Assembly (NCBI GenBank): GCA_024742395.1
Contig: JANSYO010000022.1
Coordinates: 1-60,572, forward strand
Direction: 5' to 3'
From: Cytophagales bacterium
GTDB lineage: Bacteria > Bacteroidota > Bacteroidia > Cytophagales > Spirosomataceae
Length of the DNA: 60,572 bases
Position 1 is the stretch's first letter; each line of letters opens with the position of its first letter. A program made the position numbers and the translations under genes. Under the pieces are notes generated by a model. That model was not told the DNA's origin and searched no databases. It was given only the letters and a program-made list of their open reading frames with translations. Of the stretch, positions 9,001-15,549 are shown one piece after another.

Positions 9001-11096
9001 GTACCGATATTTTTTACTTTTATAATATGCTTGGCAAAAGTACCACACGGGTCTTGAGGTTTAAAAATTGCATAATAGTAATAAGTACCTACTGAAGAAG
9101 GAGCTGTAACTTGAATAGATACTCCACCATTTGATACATATCCTCCTCCTACTACTACTTTATTAGTTAATTGATCTAAAGAAGTTACATTTTGTGTAGA
9201 TCTAACCCATTCTATATAGACGGATCCGGGGCCATCTGATTTAACGGATAAATCAAAAACCTGACTAGGATTAACTTCTGCAGTTGAAGGATCTGGGTCA
9301 CTGATTGTATACGGACAACTAACCTCACAATCTAAAGTAACCGACGCAGTTTTGGTACAATTTGTATTTTTATCCTTAACCTGTATAGTGTAAGTACCTT
9401 GCCCTAACCCAGTAAACTTATTAGAAGTCTGATAGTTTCCACTATTGATTTTGTATTGATATTCACCACTACCACCTGTGGCTTGTACTTCAATAGAACC
9501 TGTATTAGTACCACACTCAGGTTTTACTTTAATCGTATTACCTATGGCTACTTCAGGATAGCAAGTACTTAGAACAATATTATCAAATTTCAATGCGGTT
9601 TTCCTTGCATACCCGTAAATACGTACTTTATCAGTACCATCAGGTGTAAACCCTTCTATCGGAGTAATACTTTGTAGAGAGCCATCAAAGTTCTTTGTTA
9701 CATTATAATCAGGGGTCATTCCAATCAGCGTATTGCCCTGATAAAATTCGAGTCTTAAATACGCATTATTGCTAGTGCTATGCTTTGCAGCATCTCCTGT
9801 AAGTTTATAATACTTATTCTCTCCTAAAGCAATATCTTGATATACAGTATAATCATCATCGTAATTACTGTTATTTAAAATACCATATCCTCCTGAAGAA
9901 ATACCTGTATAGCGTGCGAATTGACCTTTAGGAGCGATCCAGTTATTCGCATTTGAATCAAAATTTGGATTGGATGCAAGATTATATGATAAACAAGTAC
10001 ATGAAAGTGGAGCTGGATTACAGACTCCATTAATAGCTATAGCACTACCTAAAACCCATGACTGTCCATTGACACCTGACTGTCCATTCTGATTATGTCT
10101 TGTATCTACAACGATTGCTACACTGTTTACACTGCCGGGAACATTATTAAGTTCTAGTGTTACAATATTTAAACAGCAATCGCCAAGCGTTTTGTCTGAA
10201 CTATAAATGAATTTCGAAGTTGAACTTGATCCAGCTGTTGCCTTAATCATCAAATACCTGTTATCATTAGTCATTTCAGAAATCGGCACATTGATGGTTA
10301 GATTTCTAGAACTAGATGAAGTAGGTATGGCTACATTAATTGTTTGAATATCATTATAGCCGCTTCTTTCAGTAAACAATCCAGAACTCTGATACCCCAC
10401 AACATTCCTCTCTACATAAAGCACAAAAGATTGCAGCTTGGAGGTACTGCTTGAATTAGTATAAGTTACTGAAGATGCTTTTGGAATTTGTGCTCTATAT
10501 ACATAAACATCAGAGCTTCCTCCGATAGGTACTGTTCGATAAGCTGTCTGACCTTGTATTGTTATGGAAGAACCAGGATTCCCGCCTTTGTAAATAATTT
10601 CAGCGTAAATAAGATTTACATTGGCAGAATTAGGAATATTGATAGTAGAGGATGTCTGTCCATTAATTCCTTTACCAAATATTTCTACCTTCTTGCCATC
10701 AGAACACGAATATTGCCAGCTAGTAACACTGGTAGTTGTGGCTTTTGCTGAAATAATTTGCTCCGCAATGGCATCATTATCTTTTCTGATAAGATCTGAT
10801 GAAATGTACCTGCTAATCCTTTCCAACCTTTCAAGCCTGTGTTCTTCGCCTTCCAAAAAAGGTGCAGCCTTTAAAACTGCCGACTCCGCCTCCTTAAAAG
10901 AGATTGCCTCTGTCCCCATAGCAGAAGACTGACTTAAAACACTTTTTAGTTCATTCTTCTCAGGCGATTCAACGCTTTTGCTTTGTGCAAAAACGTGTAG
11001 ACCAGAAAAAGATAGTAGAGCAATGAAAATAAATAAAGATAAGGCACTACTTATGCCTTTCTTCCCTTCAGAAGATAATCTGGACAGACTTCTCAT
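1..11096 (-). CDS. Giant secreted multidomain adhesin (SprB/PKD-like, DUF11 repeats), C-terminus outside window
   Basis: Reading the minus strand from ATG at 11096 gives one open frame to the window edge, at least 3,698 residues, with the stop outside. The N-terminus has a signal peptide with a hydrophobic core and an Ala-Gln cleavage site (about residues 1-38). Next come a beta-rich module, many Ig/PKD/SprB-like repeats with motifs such as YTVTVTD, Cys-containing lectin-like modules, a DNRLRE-like segment near 3.6-3.95 kb, and four DUF11-type repeats (about 2320-540) joined by Asp-rich, probably calcium-binding linkers. The last visible residues are an SprB-type repeat (YKWSNNATT). The family is exported by T9SS and acts at the surface in adhesion or gliding; a C-terminal sorting domain is expected but cannot be seen. 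The substrate is unknown. Short open frames inside this region are shadows. Adhesin-type function is inferred from architecture. Confidence 0.9.
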   Translation of the reverse strand, partial: MRSLSRLSSEGKKGISSALSLFIFIALLSFSGLHVFAQSKSVESPEKNELKSVLSQSSAMGTEAISFKEAESAVLKAAPFLEGEEHRLERLERISRYISSDLIRKDNDAIAEQIISAKATTTSVTSWQYSCSDGKKVEIFGKGINGQTSSTINIPNSANVNLIYAEIIYKGGNPGSSITIQGQTAYRTVPIGGSSDVYVYRAQIPKASSVTYTNSSSTSKLQSFVLYVERNVVGYQSSGLFTERSGYNDIQTINVAIPTSSSSRNLTINVPISEMTNDNRYLMIKATAGSSSTSKFIYSSDKTLGDCCLNIVTLELNNVPGSVNSVAIVVDTRHNQNGQSGVNGQSWVLGSAIAINGVCNPAPLSCTCLSYNLASNPNFDSNANNWIAPKGQFARYTGISSGGYGILNNSNYDDDYTVYQDIALGENKYYKLTGDAAKHSTSNNAYLRLEFYQGNTLIGMTPDYNVTKNFDGSLQSITPIEGFTPDGTDKVRIYGYARKTALKFDNIVLSTCYPEVAIGNTIKVKPECGTNTGSIEVQATGGSGEYQYKINSGNYQTSNKFTGLGQGTYTIQVKDKNTNCTKTASVTLDCEVSCPYTISDPDPSTAEVNPSQVFDLSVKSDGPGSVYIEWVRSTQNVTSLDQLTNKVVVGGGYVSNGGVSIQVTAPSSVGTYYYYAIFKPQDPCGTFAKHIIKVKNIGTNDPVCLSGARAITDNLLQGACNPSATTYYSVWLDLKSSNGKPNYQHFTSSDLKFEEYCDGTAKIWGKACAVGGGSNDCINVVYNLSNRTQTTPSNSPKANSCSTYGNDLYYYKDASGTITGISGGIYNGMDITIADNSGNNIPAFQVGSGANVNTNNFGASGWYTLSFNSSGSNGWSAKTDHGDFNFNLGALIPFELEASASATSICLDGSATLNAQFKGEVPTSCLLNYSWKAPGGSVVSTSQSFTINNIKEDQAGVYTVTASFVSNGKTCSATSTVNIVVDSNCGGTPVCLPNCTPQTMVYWNLNQCNTGTGGNWYGEFEPTISKQGCSDIEATTVYRINPDTNKHSCADGPDGSDAMCVDGVSSTSKPGQNNSKAVRFSTTITPGANKTYNLAELSFKYKRSGYQCNSGGSQSLVLYVYKNGVKVYDERIDGLTTSWKSKTVSFGGTADFVSDAAATYDFELVGFNPTGGCTVWEIDEVKLNGCCGNSVAQPVINVSNANICKGESVTLTASNCNGSLSWSNGATTASITVSPQVTTTYLVSCSLGECSAQQSVEVTVDPNCNNNVCLTCDPKTVVKWNLNTCQALTGAYTYSEFLPQYPNSGNFSSVSATNVYRDSPNDNFHSCVVGFSGNANTDRAMCVSANVSSSADWSKAVKFSATFTPSQIGDITALKFNQRAASVLNYSPDPASSGGTANNNYPKKYSIRIYKGGTLVYESLNRSTSPTNWTTENIDLSNDPDFEITSATTFEFQLTAFDAVGNGANRTVWDLDNIEIIACNKSDIITVTASNDSPKCIGSDITLTANSQTSGLTYSWSGPSEFGTKTGSSVSTSLAGTYTVTVTSTNSCSATATTKVTFKPQPTISVNSQTVCQGTSTSLTATGCNGQVTWNTGASGNILVINNATTTKEYIATCSENGCTASAKGIVLVEDCTDNCIPPTDDEFEICENEVLTDDVSSNDVLPTDAFDVKYSLKSGTSNGSVSVSDNGEFSYTPLTGFSGTDSFVYKQEYKINDPIQGYSSDNAVLNGCGSNKIINTYVKGLEGGGQTNTISIPNPTNLNSAIVEVWIENGSCTNTITIEGQTATGAFVVRTNGQPDTEKIFRTTLSSISADGIININAGNGSCQMSSVAVYVERDQIGGASSYLSSDTDLYHGYVSNGDDCVTVNIPIGGSSQARDIDFTIPLHEKDNVRPVKVTITAGGVTKTITTTGGNNGVGLAEITLINVPATAEIAQITVCSPDGNGDSFGIGAVSAAVAECTPPSVVCIDSAKVTIVVHPKPKGNIPAVEAVCEGGEISLKSGVWTNANKYSWTGPNGFSSNQQNPTISSATEAAEGVYTLTVTSVENCTATATINVTIFKRPSGGSIGYDESKCGGYDPEEIVNLTSPTGENCGGPDITGDDICDSGSGKPVSMTFLYNGKNCSESLNSQGTKGGKWDCQEAGSGPNGDANVYIVVNNGQYTGNVAIGSEFTLTNGGSTLTNPVEISIYSQQGGSLLQYVEVHTSCSAPIVIGDQFGSLVLNQVKGSNSQTYGGSGGIKYSWQSKIGSGSWNTISGATGLTYNPDYITTTTQYRRVTTNCCGLDYSNIVTKTVKPQVFANAGVDKTVCDGGTVTLTGGVGYSTGANGFLLKSEPENTSIENNIKFKKDGSEGPRLLIYQNGSTTPIILLASQRARIESEGDHQSHNHDDIAVGYDGKENDRSLIKFDLNSISGKVDKAELVLKSEDTGNTTVGIYPISTKWNADKVTWLKSDQGINWNTPGVINPGDPLLASQIVTSKQDYKWDVTSVVDGWVNGFPNTPGNYSYLWSTGATTQNITVSPNTTTTYTLTVTDNSTGCTDTDQVIVEVTDETLEPGKIGPDQSNCGPFDPTVINSIEDASGECKNTVVEDCCDSGDKPVSFVLKYKGGSCQDSQNNQGEIGGKWDCTGGNVTNSSVFISANNGQFSGTVGLNNNFTVSNGGVNNLTNPVVLSIYDSQGGALLQTVEIHTSCSAPIVNGDKFGALVLQSSVFKNGIQCEGANNSLDYQWQVFETGQWVDILNANQSTYDPPFTSVTTKYRRNATNCCGTRSSNEVTITIFEGTDVSVTKTDVTCFDGTNGTATATATKGKPSFTYLWSNGQTGATATGLTAASYTVTVTDANNCTATASVVISQPDKLELTKTVIDPNCEKSNGSIDLSVSGGTSPYTYDWSNGAITQDISSLPEGIYSVTVTDKNNCSASLAITLSPKDCVFDLALIKQPKTAGLTYKPGDNVTFTITVHNQGTVTAKDIQVSDYIPTGLILNDPSWSTPVAGITVLNTPIASLAPGANVTRDISFKIATNAQGVDLINRAEISAASNDKGLPDIDSKPDNIADNDAGGVPNSPTDDKLDGNGTDDEDDADPAQITVQKYDLALIKQMTTPSQVIREGDNVSFTITVHNQGTIAANGIELTDYIPAGMTLNDASWTAVGTDKATKVIAGPLAAGANTSTTIILKVGAGQQGKDLVNRAEISKTDDKDNNGNPLVDIDSKPDNIADNDAGGVPNSPTDDKLDGNGTDDEDDADPAQITVQKYDLALIKKLKSTGDIKPGENATFTVTVYNQGTIEANGIEVTDYIPVGMTLNDPLWTAVGTDKAKRVIPGSLAVGANTSIDIVLKVDANFEGTSLINKAEISSTTDKDNNGNPLVDIDSTPDDVDQDKFVNDDDITGDGKNGGDEDDHDPAEIEIKQILDLALTKKLKEGQSLEVGCDESVKYVITVFNQGTLKASNIEITDYIPAGLSLNTSQSNGWSMVAGNAKYTIAGPILPGQNTTVNIVLDVLPTAITGQIVNRAEISNHASNTLNLFDVDSKPNTVSNDDAGGLVSSAADDYIDGNGTGTIGDGIAATDEDDSDPALVIMKEKPTVTASSNGPKCYGEEITLTALGNATNYSWSGPNSFSASGASVVINALPINNGTYTVTASLNGCSATATVIVNQAPQVTASITGTNLLCNGDQTGKATLTAGGGTGTLTYKWSNNATTKDLSG
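1335..1493. repeat. 159-bp direct repeat, copy A
   Basis: This segment matches 1818-1976 along its whole length with one difference (G at 1389, A at 1872). It encodes the end of an Asp-rich linker plus the start of a DUF11 repeat in the giant adhesin. The offset is 483 bp, exactly 161 codons, so the reading frame is kept if the copies recombine. Confidence 0.95.
1818..1976. repeat. 159-bp direct repeat, copy B
   Basis: This is the partner of 1335-1493, in the same orientation, with a single mismatch. The sequence changes abruptly from GC-rich to AT-rich just past 1976, and it also changes at the outer end of copy A. Confidence 0.95.
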
Positions 11097-11497
11097 TTCA
11101 GTTTGTAGTAAATGTTCTCTCAATAGAACTGGTTTTAAATAAATTCACTCAGTAGCTGCTTATCAAACTACCATAAACAAAAAAAAGTAACACCTTGCAA
11201 CGTTTTGGCATACGCAAATAGCAGGACTTTCGCCCCGATAAAAATTATGCCAAACTTAGGAATGCACGATATTACTTTAAAAATTGGGTATACAAAAGAG
11301 AAAATCCTCTTTAAATACAATTCAATCTACCTTTTGTATAAATACCTGGTTAGATTGATCCCTCTGACACAGTATATAGTACAAGAATCGTGCTAGAACC
11401 AATTCTCCTCCTAGCTTTTATCATAATTTGAGACGGGCGTTTTACATTCGGTCACTTTCTTTCTTTCTTTGTGAAATCATAAAAAAACAATCAATCT
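11097..11497. other. Divergent intergenic region with two inverted repeats
   Basis: This 401-bp AT-rich stretch separates the start of the giant adhesin gene from argH. It has no credible gene. One inverted repeat pairs about 11202-11212 (GTTTTGGCATA) with 11246-11255 (TATGCCAAAC). A second pairs 11289-11298 (TATACAAAAG) with 11331-11340 (CTTTTGTATA) perfectly, and it encloses a smaller AAAGAG/CTCTTT hairpin (11295-11312). Both divergent promoters must lie here, but no clean TTG-N19-TAnnTTTG match was found. Confidence 0.6.
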
Positions 11498-12838
11498 GTG
11501 AAACTCTGGAATAAGGATAATAGCAAAAGTGTTTTGGATAATATTGAAAAGTTCACCGTGGGAAAAGACCGCGAACTGGATATTCATTTGGCTCCATTTG
11601 ATGTTTATGGATCAATGGCACATGCCATTATGCTGGAAACCATAGGCTTACTAAAAAAAGATGAATTAGCTGAGCTCATTAATGAACTTAAAAATATTCA
11701 AACGAGCATTTCAAAAGAGGAGTTTATAATAGAAGATGGAGTAGAGGACGTACACTCTCAAGTTGAAATATTGTTAACTGAGAAGCTGGGGGATACCGGC
11801 AAAAAAATACATAGTGGAAGGTCCAGAAATGATCAGGTTTTGGTTGATCTTAAAATGTATCTACGTTTTAGAATAGAAAGAATAGCTAATCTTACCGAAC
11901 AACTGTTCAATAAGCTTATTGAGAAAAGCAATAAACATAAAGCTGATTTACTCCCTGGTTATACACATTTACAAATAGCCATGCCTTCTTCCTTTGGATT
12001 GTGGTTTGGTGCCTATGCCGAGAGTCTAACAGACGATATGGAAGCTCTTTTGGCCGGGTATAAAATTGTCAATAAAAACCCACTTGGAAGTGGAGCAGGT
12101 TATGGTTCCTCCTTCCCTTTAAATAGAAAGTTAACGACTAAACTTTTAGGGTTTGACACACTTAATTATAATGTAGTGTATGCTCAAATGACTCGCGGCA
12201 AAAGTGAATATGCTGTTCTTACAGCATTGAGCAATTTGGCACAAACACTTTCCAGGCTGGCCATGGATGTGTGTTTATACAACAGCCAGAATTTTGGGTT
12301 CATAAAACTACCGGAAGAGATTACTACGGGAAGTAGTATAATGCCACATAAGAAAAACCCGGATGTGGCAGAAATTCTAAGGGGTAAGACCAATTTACTT
12401 AAAGCAAGTCCTACTCAAATTAATGCTCTGCTTACAAATCTACCCAGCGGATATCATAGGGAGTTACAATTACTTAAGGAACTGGTCATGCCTGCCCTTG
12501 ACAGTTACGATGAATGTCTTGAAATAGCCACGTTTATGATCAGTGAAATGGAGATTAAGCAAGATCTTTTATCAGATAAAAAGTACGATCTTTTATTCAG
12601 CGTAGAGAATGTCAATAATCTTGTAGTAAAAGGAGTTCCTTTTAGAGATGCCTACAAAACGGTAGGTGAAGGAATAAATTCGGGTAATTTCGAGCCAGAC
12701 CGCAGCCTTAATCACAGCCTGGAAGGAAGTATAGGCAATTTATGCAATGATGAAATTAATGAACAGTTTAATCAAATAAAGAATGCTTTTGGCTTCGATA
12801 AAGTCGCACAAGCTTTTGAGAAACTTATGCAGTATTAA
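11498..12838 (+). CDS. argH: Argininosuccinate lyase
   Basis: Splits argininosuccinate into arginine and fumarate, the last step of arginine synthesis, in the cytoplasm. The 446 residues match the usual length of the family. Visible motifs are HSGRSRND (105-112), GYTHLQ (154-159, with the conserved Thr-His pair) and the fumarase-superfamily signature GSSIMPHKKNP (278-288), whose second Ser is the expected catalytic base. The start is GTG at 11498. No other arg gene is nearby, so argH is a lone unit here, divergent from the giant adhesin gene and closed by a strong terminator shared with the convergent gene downstream. Confidence 0.96.
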   Translation: MKLWNKDNSKSVLDNIEKFTVGKDRELDIHLAPFDVYGSMAHAIMLETIGLLKKDELAELINELKNIQTSISKEEFIIEDGVEDVHSQVEILLTEKLGDTGKKIHSGRSRNDQVLVDLKMYLRFRIERIANLTEQLFNKLIEKSNKHKADLLPGYTHLQIAMPSSFGLWFGAYAESLTDDMEALLAGYKIVNKNPLGSGAGYGSSFPLNRKLTTKLLGFDTLNYNVVYAQMTRGKSEYAVLTALSNLAQTLSRLAMDVCLYNSQNFGFIKLPEEITTGSSIMPHKKNPDVAEILRGKTNLLKASPTQINALLTNLPSGYHRELQLLKELVMPALDSYDECLEIATFMISEMEIKQDLLSDKKYDLLFSVENVNNLVVKGVPFRDAYKTVGEGINSGNFEPDRSLNHSLEGSIGNLCNDEINEQFNQIKNAFGFDKVAQAFEKLMQY

Positions 12839-12860
12839 TACATTCCATACCAGTACCCAA

Positions 12861-12897
12861 AAAGAAAGGCGGTTGATAATCAACCGCCTTTCTTTTT
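12861..12897. terminator. Bidirectional intrinsic terminator, argH / Cys-rich protein
   Basis: A perfect 15-bp stem (12861-12875 with 12881-12895) around a 5-nt loop, with a T run on the plus side and an A run at the start of the stem. It therefore works for both convergent genes. Confidence 0.93.
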
Positions 12898-12913
12898 TAC
12901 TCTATTTATTTTC

Positions 12914-14428
12914 TTAGAAACAAGAGCTGTCTCCATTTGAACAACATCTTGAGAATTTCTTACCTAATTTGTTGTATTGCTTCTCAGTAATTTCAATGTA
13001 TACTTTGCCATCATGGCCTGCTTTCATTAATTGCTTAGTGAATGAAGCATCCAAGTCAATTGGAAGATTTACGTTTTTTACATCAGGCTCATTGCCATCT
13101 GCATCACATATTTCTAAAGCCTTAGTTAAAGTACTATTACCTTTCAACTGGTATAGCAGAGCTGATGAACCAGGCACTACATATTGTCCAAGACATAAAT
13201 AGCGGTCAGCAGACTCACCATTCGCTAGTTTACCTGTCTTTTTAGAGTGAGCAATTACGGTAATTGTGTTTGAATACTCTTTGCTTACTACTTCACTTTC
13301 TGCAGCGTTTCCTGTAAAGTAGAAAGTTTGCTTTTTAAGACCTGGCTCAGAAGAAGTGTTGCCTTCAGTCATTGGTTCTGCCTCCATCATTTCCATTTCA
13401 GGAGCAGTTAATGTTTCCATCGTTTCCCCTGTAATTTCTGTTGCACAAGCAGAATAGTACTTTTTCAAAGCCGCAAATCTCTTGGCTGTAACATCCATTA
13501 CAATTTTTCCATTATCTCCGAAACTCGTCTGACTTTCGGTTACATCAAAATCAAGATTCACAGGTATTTTCAAATCCATTGAAGACTGAGCATTACCGTC
13601 TTGATTATCAACTTTTACCACCTCTGATGCACTCGTACTTCCAGAAGCCTTGTATTCGTAAGTGACATTAACCGGAACCATCATTGTTCCCATACATAAT
13701 GAAGATCCACCATAACTGGCTACAAGAGTCACTTCTTTTTCACCCATTACACAATCCCCGCTAGCAATATTACCCTGACCTGTTAAATTAAGTTTTTGAT
13801 CTACCGTCTCCTGACATTCAGGACATGGAGTACATTCACAGAAAGGATTTACTTTACCGGTAAATGCAGAAGCATTCAAACATTCAGGGCAAGGATAAGA
13901 AGTATCACAAGGCTCAGGTGTTACGTAGAAAATGTTTCCACAAGTTTTCATTATATAGACGAAACACGGGCCATCCTTTACATAAATTTTAAATCCTTCA
14001 AAATCCTTTCCGAATTGAGCCTTAAAGTATTTAGTGCTTCCTGAACCCATCCAACCCACAGAACCTGCTGGCACAATTACCGGCTCCAGCGATGAAGCAT
14101 TAAAAGAAGGATCATTAACACCCGTATAACCTAGTGTCATTAATAATCTATCTAGCTCAGCACCGTGCCTTCTGCTTCTCCTCTTCACTCCTTTTAGTCT
14201 GCTATAGGCTGATGCAGCTGTGTGCTTACTGATTCTGCCGAACTGAGGATTTGTTCCTAGTCTATTAAGCACCTTAGGCTTTGCCCCTTGCGGCATGGTA
14301 GTAACCACTTCTTTATGAAAAAACTGATTTAAAGTTTCAACACATGGTACCGGCCCCTGAGCATTCGAAGTTGTGATAATAGATATGGTGAAAATAAAGA
14401 CACCTACAAAAGATAAATACTTCTTCAT
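12914..14428 (-). CDS. Secreted Cys-rich protein of unknown function with internal duplication
   Basis: The family is not recognised. The ATG at 14428 is preferred because it begins a clean signal peptide (MKKYLSFVGVF...TTSNAQ); an upstream in-frame start at 14503 would put 25 unlikely residues before it. The product is 504 residues. After a basic segment (RRSRRHGAE) comes a Cys-dense stretch with repeated Cys-Pro pairs (CPEC, CECTPCPEC), suggesting disulfides or a metal site. Two C-terminal domains then look homologous: each ends in an NGK/DGK-[IV] strand, a helix rich in Lys and aromatics, and a Cys pair (NGKIVMDVTAKRFAALKKYY and DGKVYIEITEKQYNKLGKKF). No T9SS tail is evident. Probably a surface or periplasmic structural protein, but the role is unknown. 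Confidence 0.8.
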   Translation of the reverse strand: MKKYLSFVGVFIFTISIITTSNAQGPVPCVETLNQFFHKEVVTTMPQGAKPKVLNRLGTNPQFGRISKHTAASAYSRLKGVKRRSRRHGAELDRLLMTLGYTGVNDPSFNASSLEPVIVPAGSVGWMGSGSTKYFKAQFGKDFEGFKIYVKDGPCFVYIMKTCGNIFYVTPEPCDTSYPCPECLNASAFTGKVNPFCECTPCPECQETVDQKLNLTGQGNIASGDCVMGEKEVTLVASYGGSSLCMGTMMVPVNVTYEYKASGSTSASEVVKVDNQDGNAQSSMDLKIPVNLDFDVTESQTSFGDNGKIVMDVTAKRFAALKKYYSACATEITGETMETLTAPEMEMMEAEPMTEGNTSSEPGLKKQTFYFTGNAAESEVVSKEYSNTITVIAHSKKTGKLANGESADRYLCLGQYVVPGSSALLYQLKGNSTLTKALEICDADGNEPDVKNVNLPIDLDASFTKQLMKAGHDGKVYIEITEKQYNKLGKKFSRCCSNGDSSCF

Positions 14429-14599
14429 CTGAAATGTTTTCTTAGTTAGTTTATGGGAAAGTAAAAATACAACAAAGAACCATATGATTTCAAATTCAGT
14501 CATGAAATCTCAAATTCAATTTTATGTTGTTAGATAGATATAATAAAAATCATTCCAAAGTGGGAATTGATTTCAATGGGTCAAATTCACATTTTACCC

Positions 14600-14607
14600 T
14601 ATTTTTG
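14600..14607 (+). promoter_or_regulatory. -7 box of the PfkB kinase promoter
   Basis: TATTTTTG matches the Bacteroidota TAnnTTTG element 24 bp before the ATG at 14632. No TTG lies at the expected distance, so this is a half-match. Confidence 0.5.
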
Positions 14608-14631
14608 CATTTCAAAATTCAAAAATAATTA

Positions 14632-15549
14632 ATGAGTCTTCTAACTGTAGGATCTGTAGCTTTTGACAAAATAGAAACACCATTTGGTAAAACAGACAAA
14701 ATCATAGGAGGTGCTGCCACATACATAACCTTGGCCGCATCCTATTTTACTAAGAAAAATAACCTTGTGGGCATTGTTGGGGCTGATTTCCCTCAAGAAA
14801 TGATTGATTCTTTAAAGGCACATGGAGTAGATACTGCGGGCCTGGAGGTTGACCCGAACGGGAAAACATTCTTCTGGTCTGGCAGGTATCATAACGATAT
14901 GAACTCTCGTGATACACTGGAGACACAATTAAATGTATTAGAGAATTATGAACCTACCATCCCTGAACAATACCAGGATTGCGAGTTCCTCATGTTGGGG
15001 AATATGGTTCCCGCTGTACAGCATATGACGCTGAATAAATTCCACAAAAAGCCAAAGTTTGTTATGCTTGACACAATGAATTTGTGGATGGACATTGCCA
15101 TGGATGATTTAAAAGGTATCATAGCCGAAATAGATTGTTTAACAATCAATGACTCTGAGGCCAGACAACTTTCTGGAGATTACTCCTTAAAGAAAGCGGC
15201 TAATACCATTATGGCAATGGGACCAAAAACACTGATAATTAAGAAAGGGGAACACGGTGCTCTGTTATTCCAGGGAGAAAGGACTTTCTTTTGCCCGGCT
15301 TTACCTCTCGAAGAAGTATTTGATCCTACTGGGGCTGGCGATACTTTTGCAGGTGGATTCATTGGCTATTTAGCCCAGACTGATGATTTTTCTTTTGAGA
15401 ATATGAAACGTGGAATTATTTATGGCTCGGCCATGGCTTCTTTCTGTGTGGAGAAGTTTGGTGTTGAAAGAATTCAAAACTTAACTGAAAGAGAAATTGA
15501 CGATCGAGTTATGGAGTTTGTTCAGCTTTCAAGCTTTGAAATAAACTAA
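14632..15549 (+). CDS. PfkB-family sugar/nucleoside kinase
   Basis: An ATP-dependent kinase of the ribokinase/PfkB superfamily, 305 residues and cytoplasmic. The N-terminal substrate-side motif IIGGAATY (24-31) and the C-terminal anion-hole signature DPTGAGDTFAGGF (231-243) are both present, with Asp237 as the catalytic base. The substrate cannot be told from sequence; ribose, adenosine and fructose-type sugars are all possible in this superfamily. It has its own short leader. Its stop abuts the stop of the convergent TonB receptor gene with no spacer. Confidence 0.88.
   Translation: MSLLTVGSVAFDKIETPFGKTDKIIGGAATYITLAASYFTKKNNLVGIVGADFPQEMIDSLKAHGVDTAGLEVDPNGKTFFWSGRYHNDMNSRDTLETQLNVLENYEPTIPEQYQDCEFLMLGNMVPAVQHMTLNKFHKKPKFVMLDTMNLWMDIAMDDLKGIIAEIDCLTINDSEARQLSGDYSLKKAANTIMAMGPKTLIIKKGEHGALLFQGERTFFCPALPLEEVFDPTGAGDTFAGGFIGYLAQTDDFSFENMKRGIIYGSAMASFCVEKFGVERIQNLTEREIDDRVMEFVQLSSFEIN

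Noticed and set aside
1030-10932. About twenty short plus- and minus-strand open frames within 1-11096
   Set aside because: All lie in frames other than the giant minus-strand gene, lack homology-like motifs, and mirror its repeats (for example two similar frames at 1291 and 1819).
11205-11396. A 63-residue open frame in the argH upstream gap
   Set aside because: It is AT-rich, crosses the inverted repeats and has no recognisable domain or promoter.
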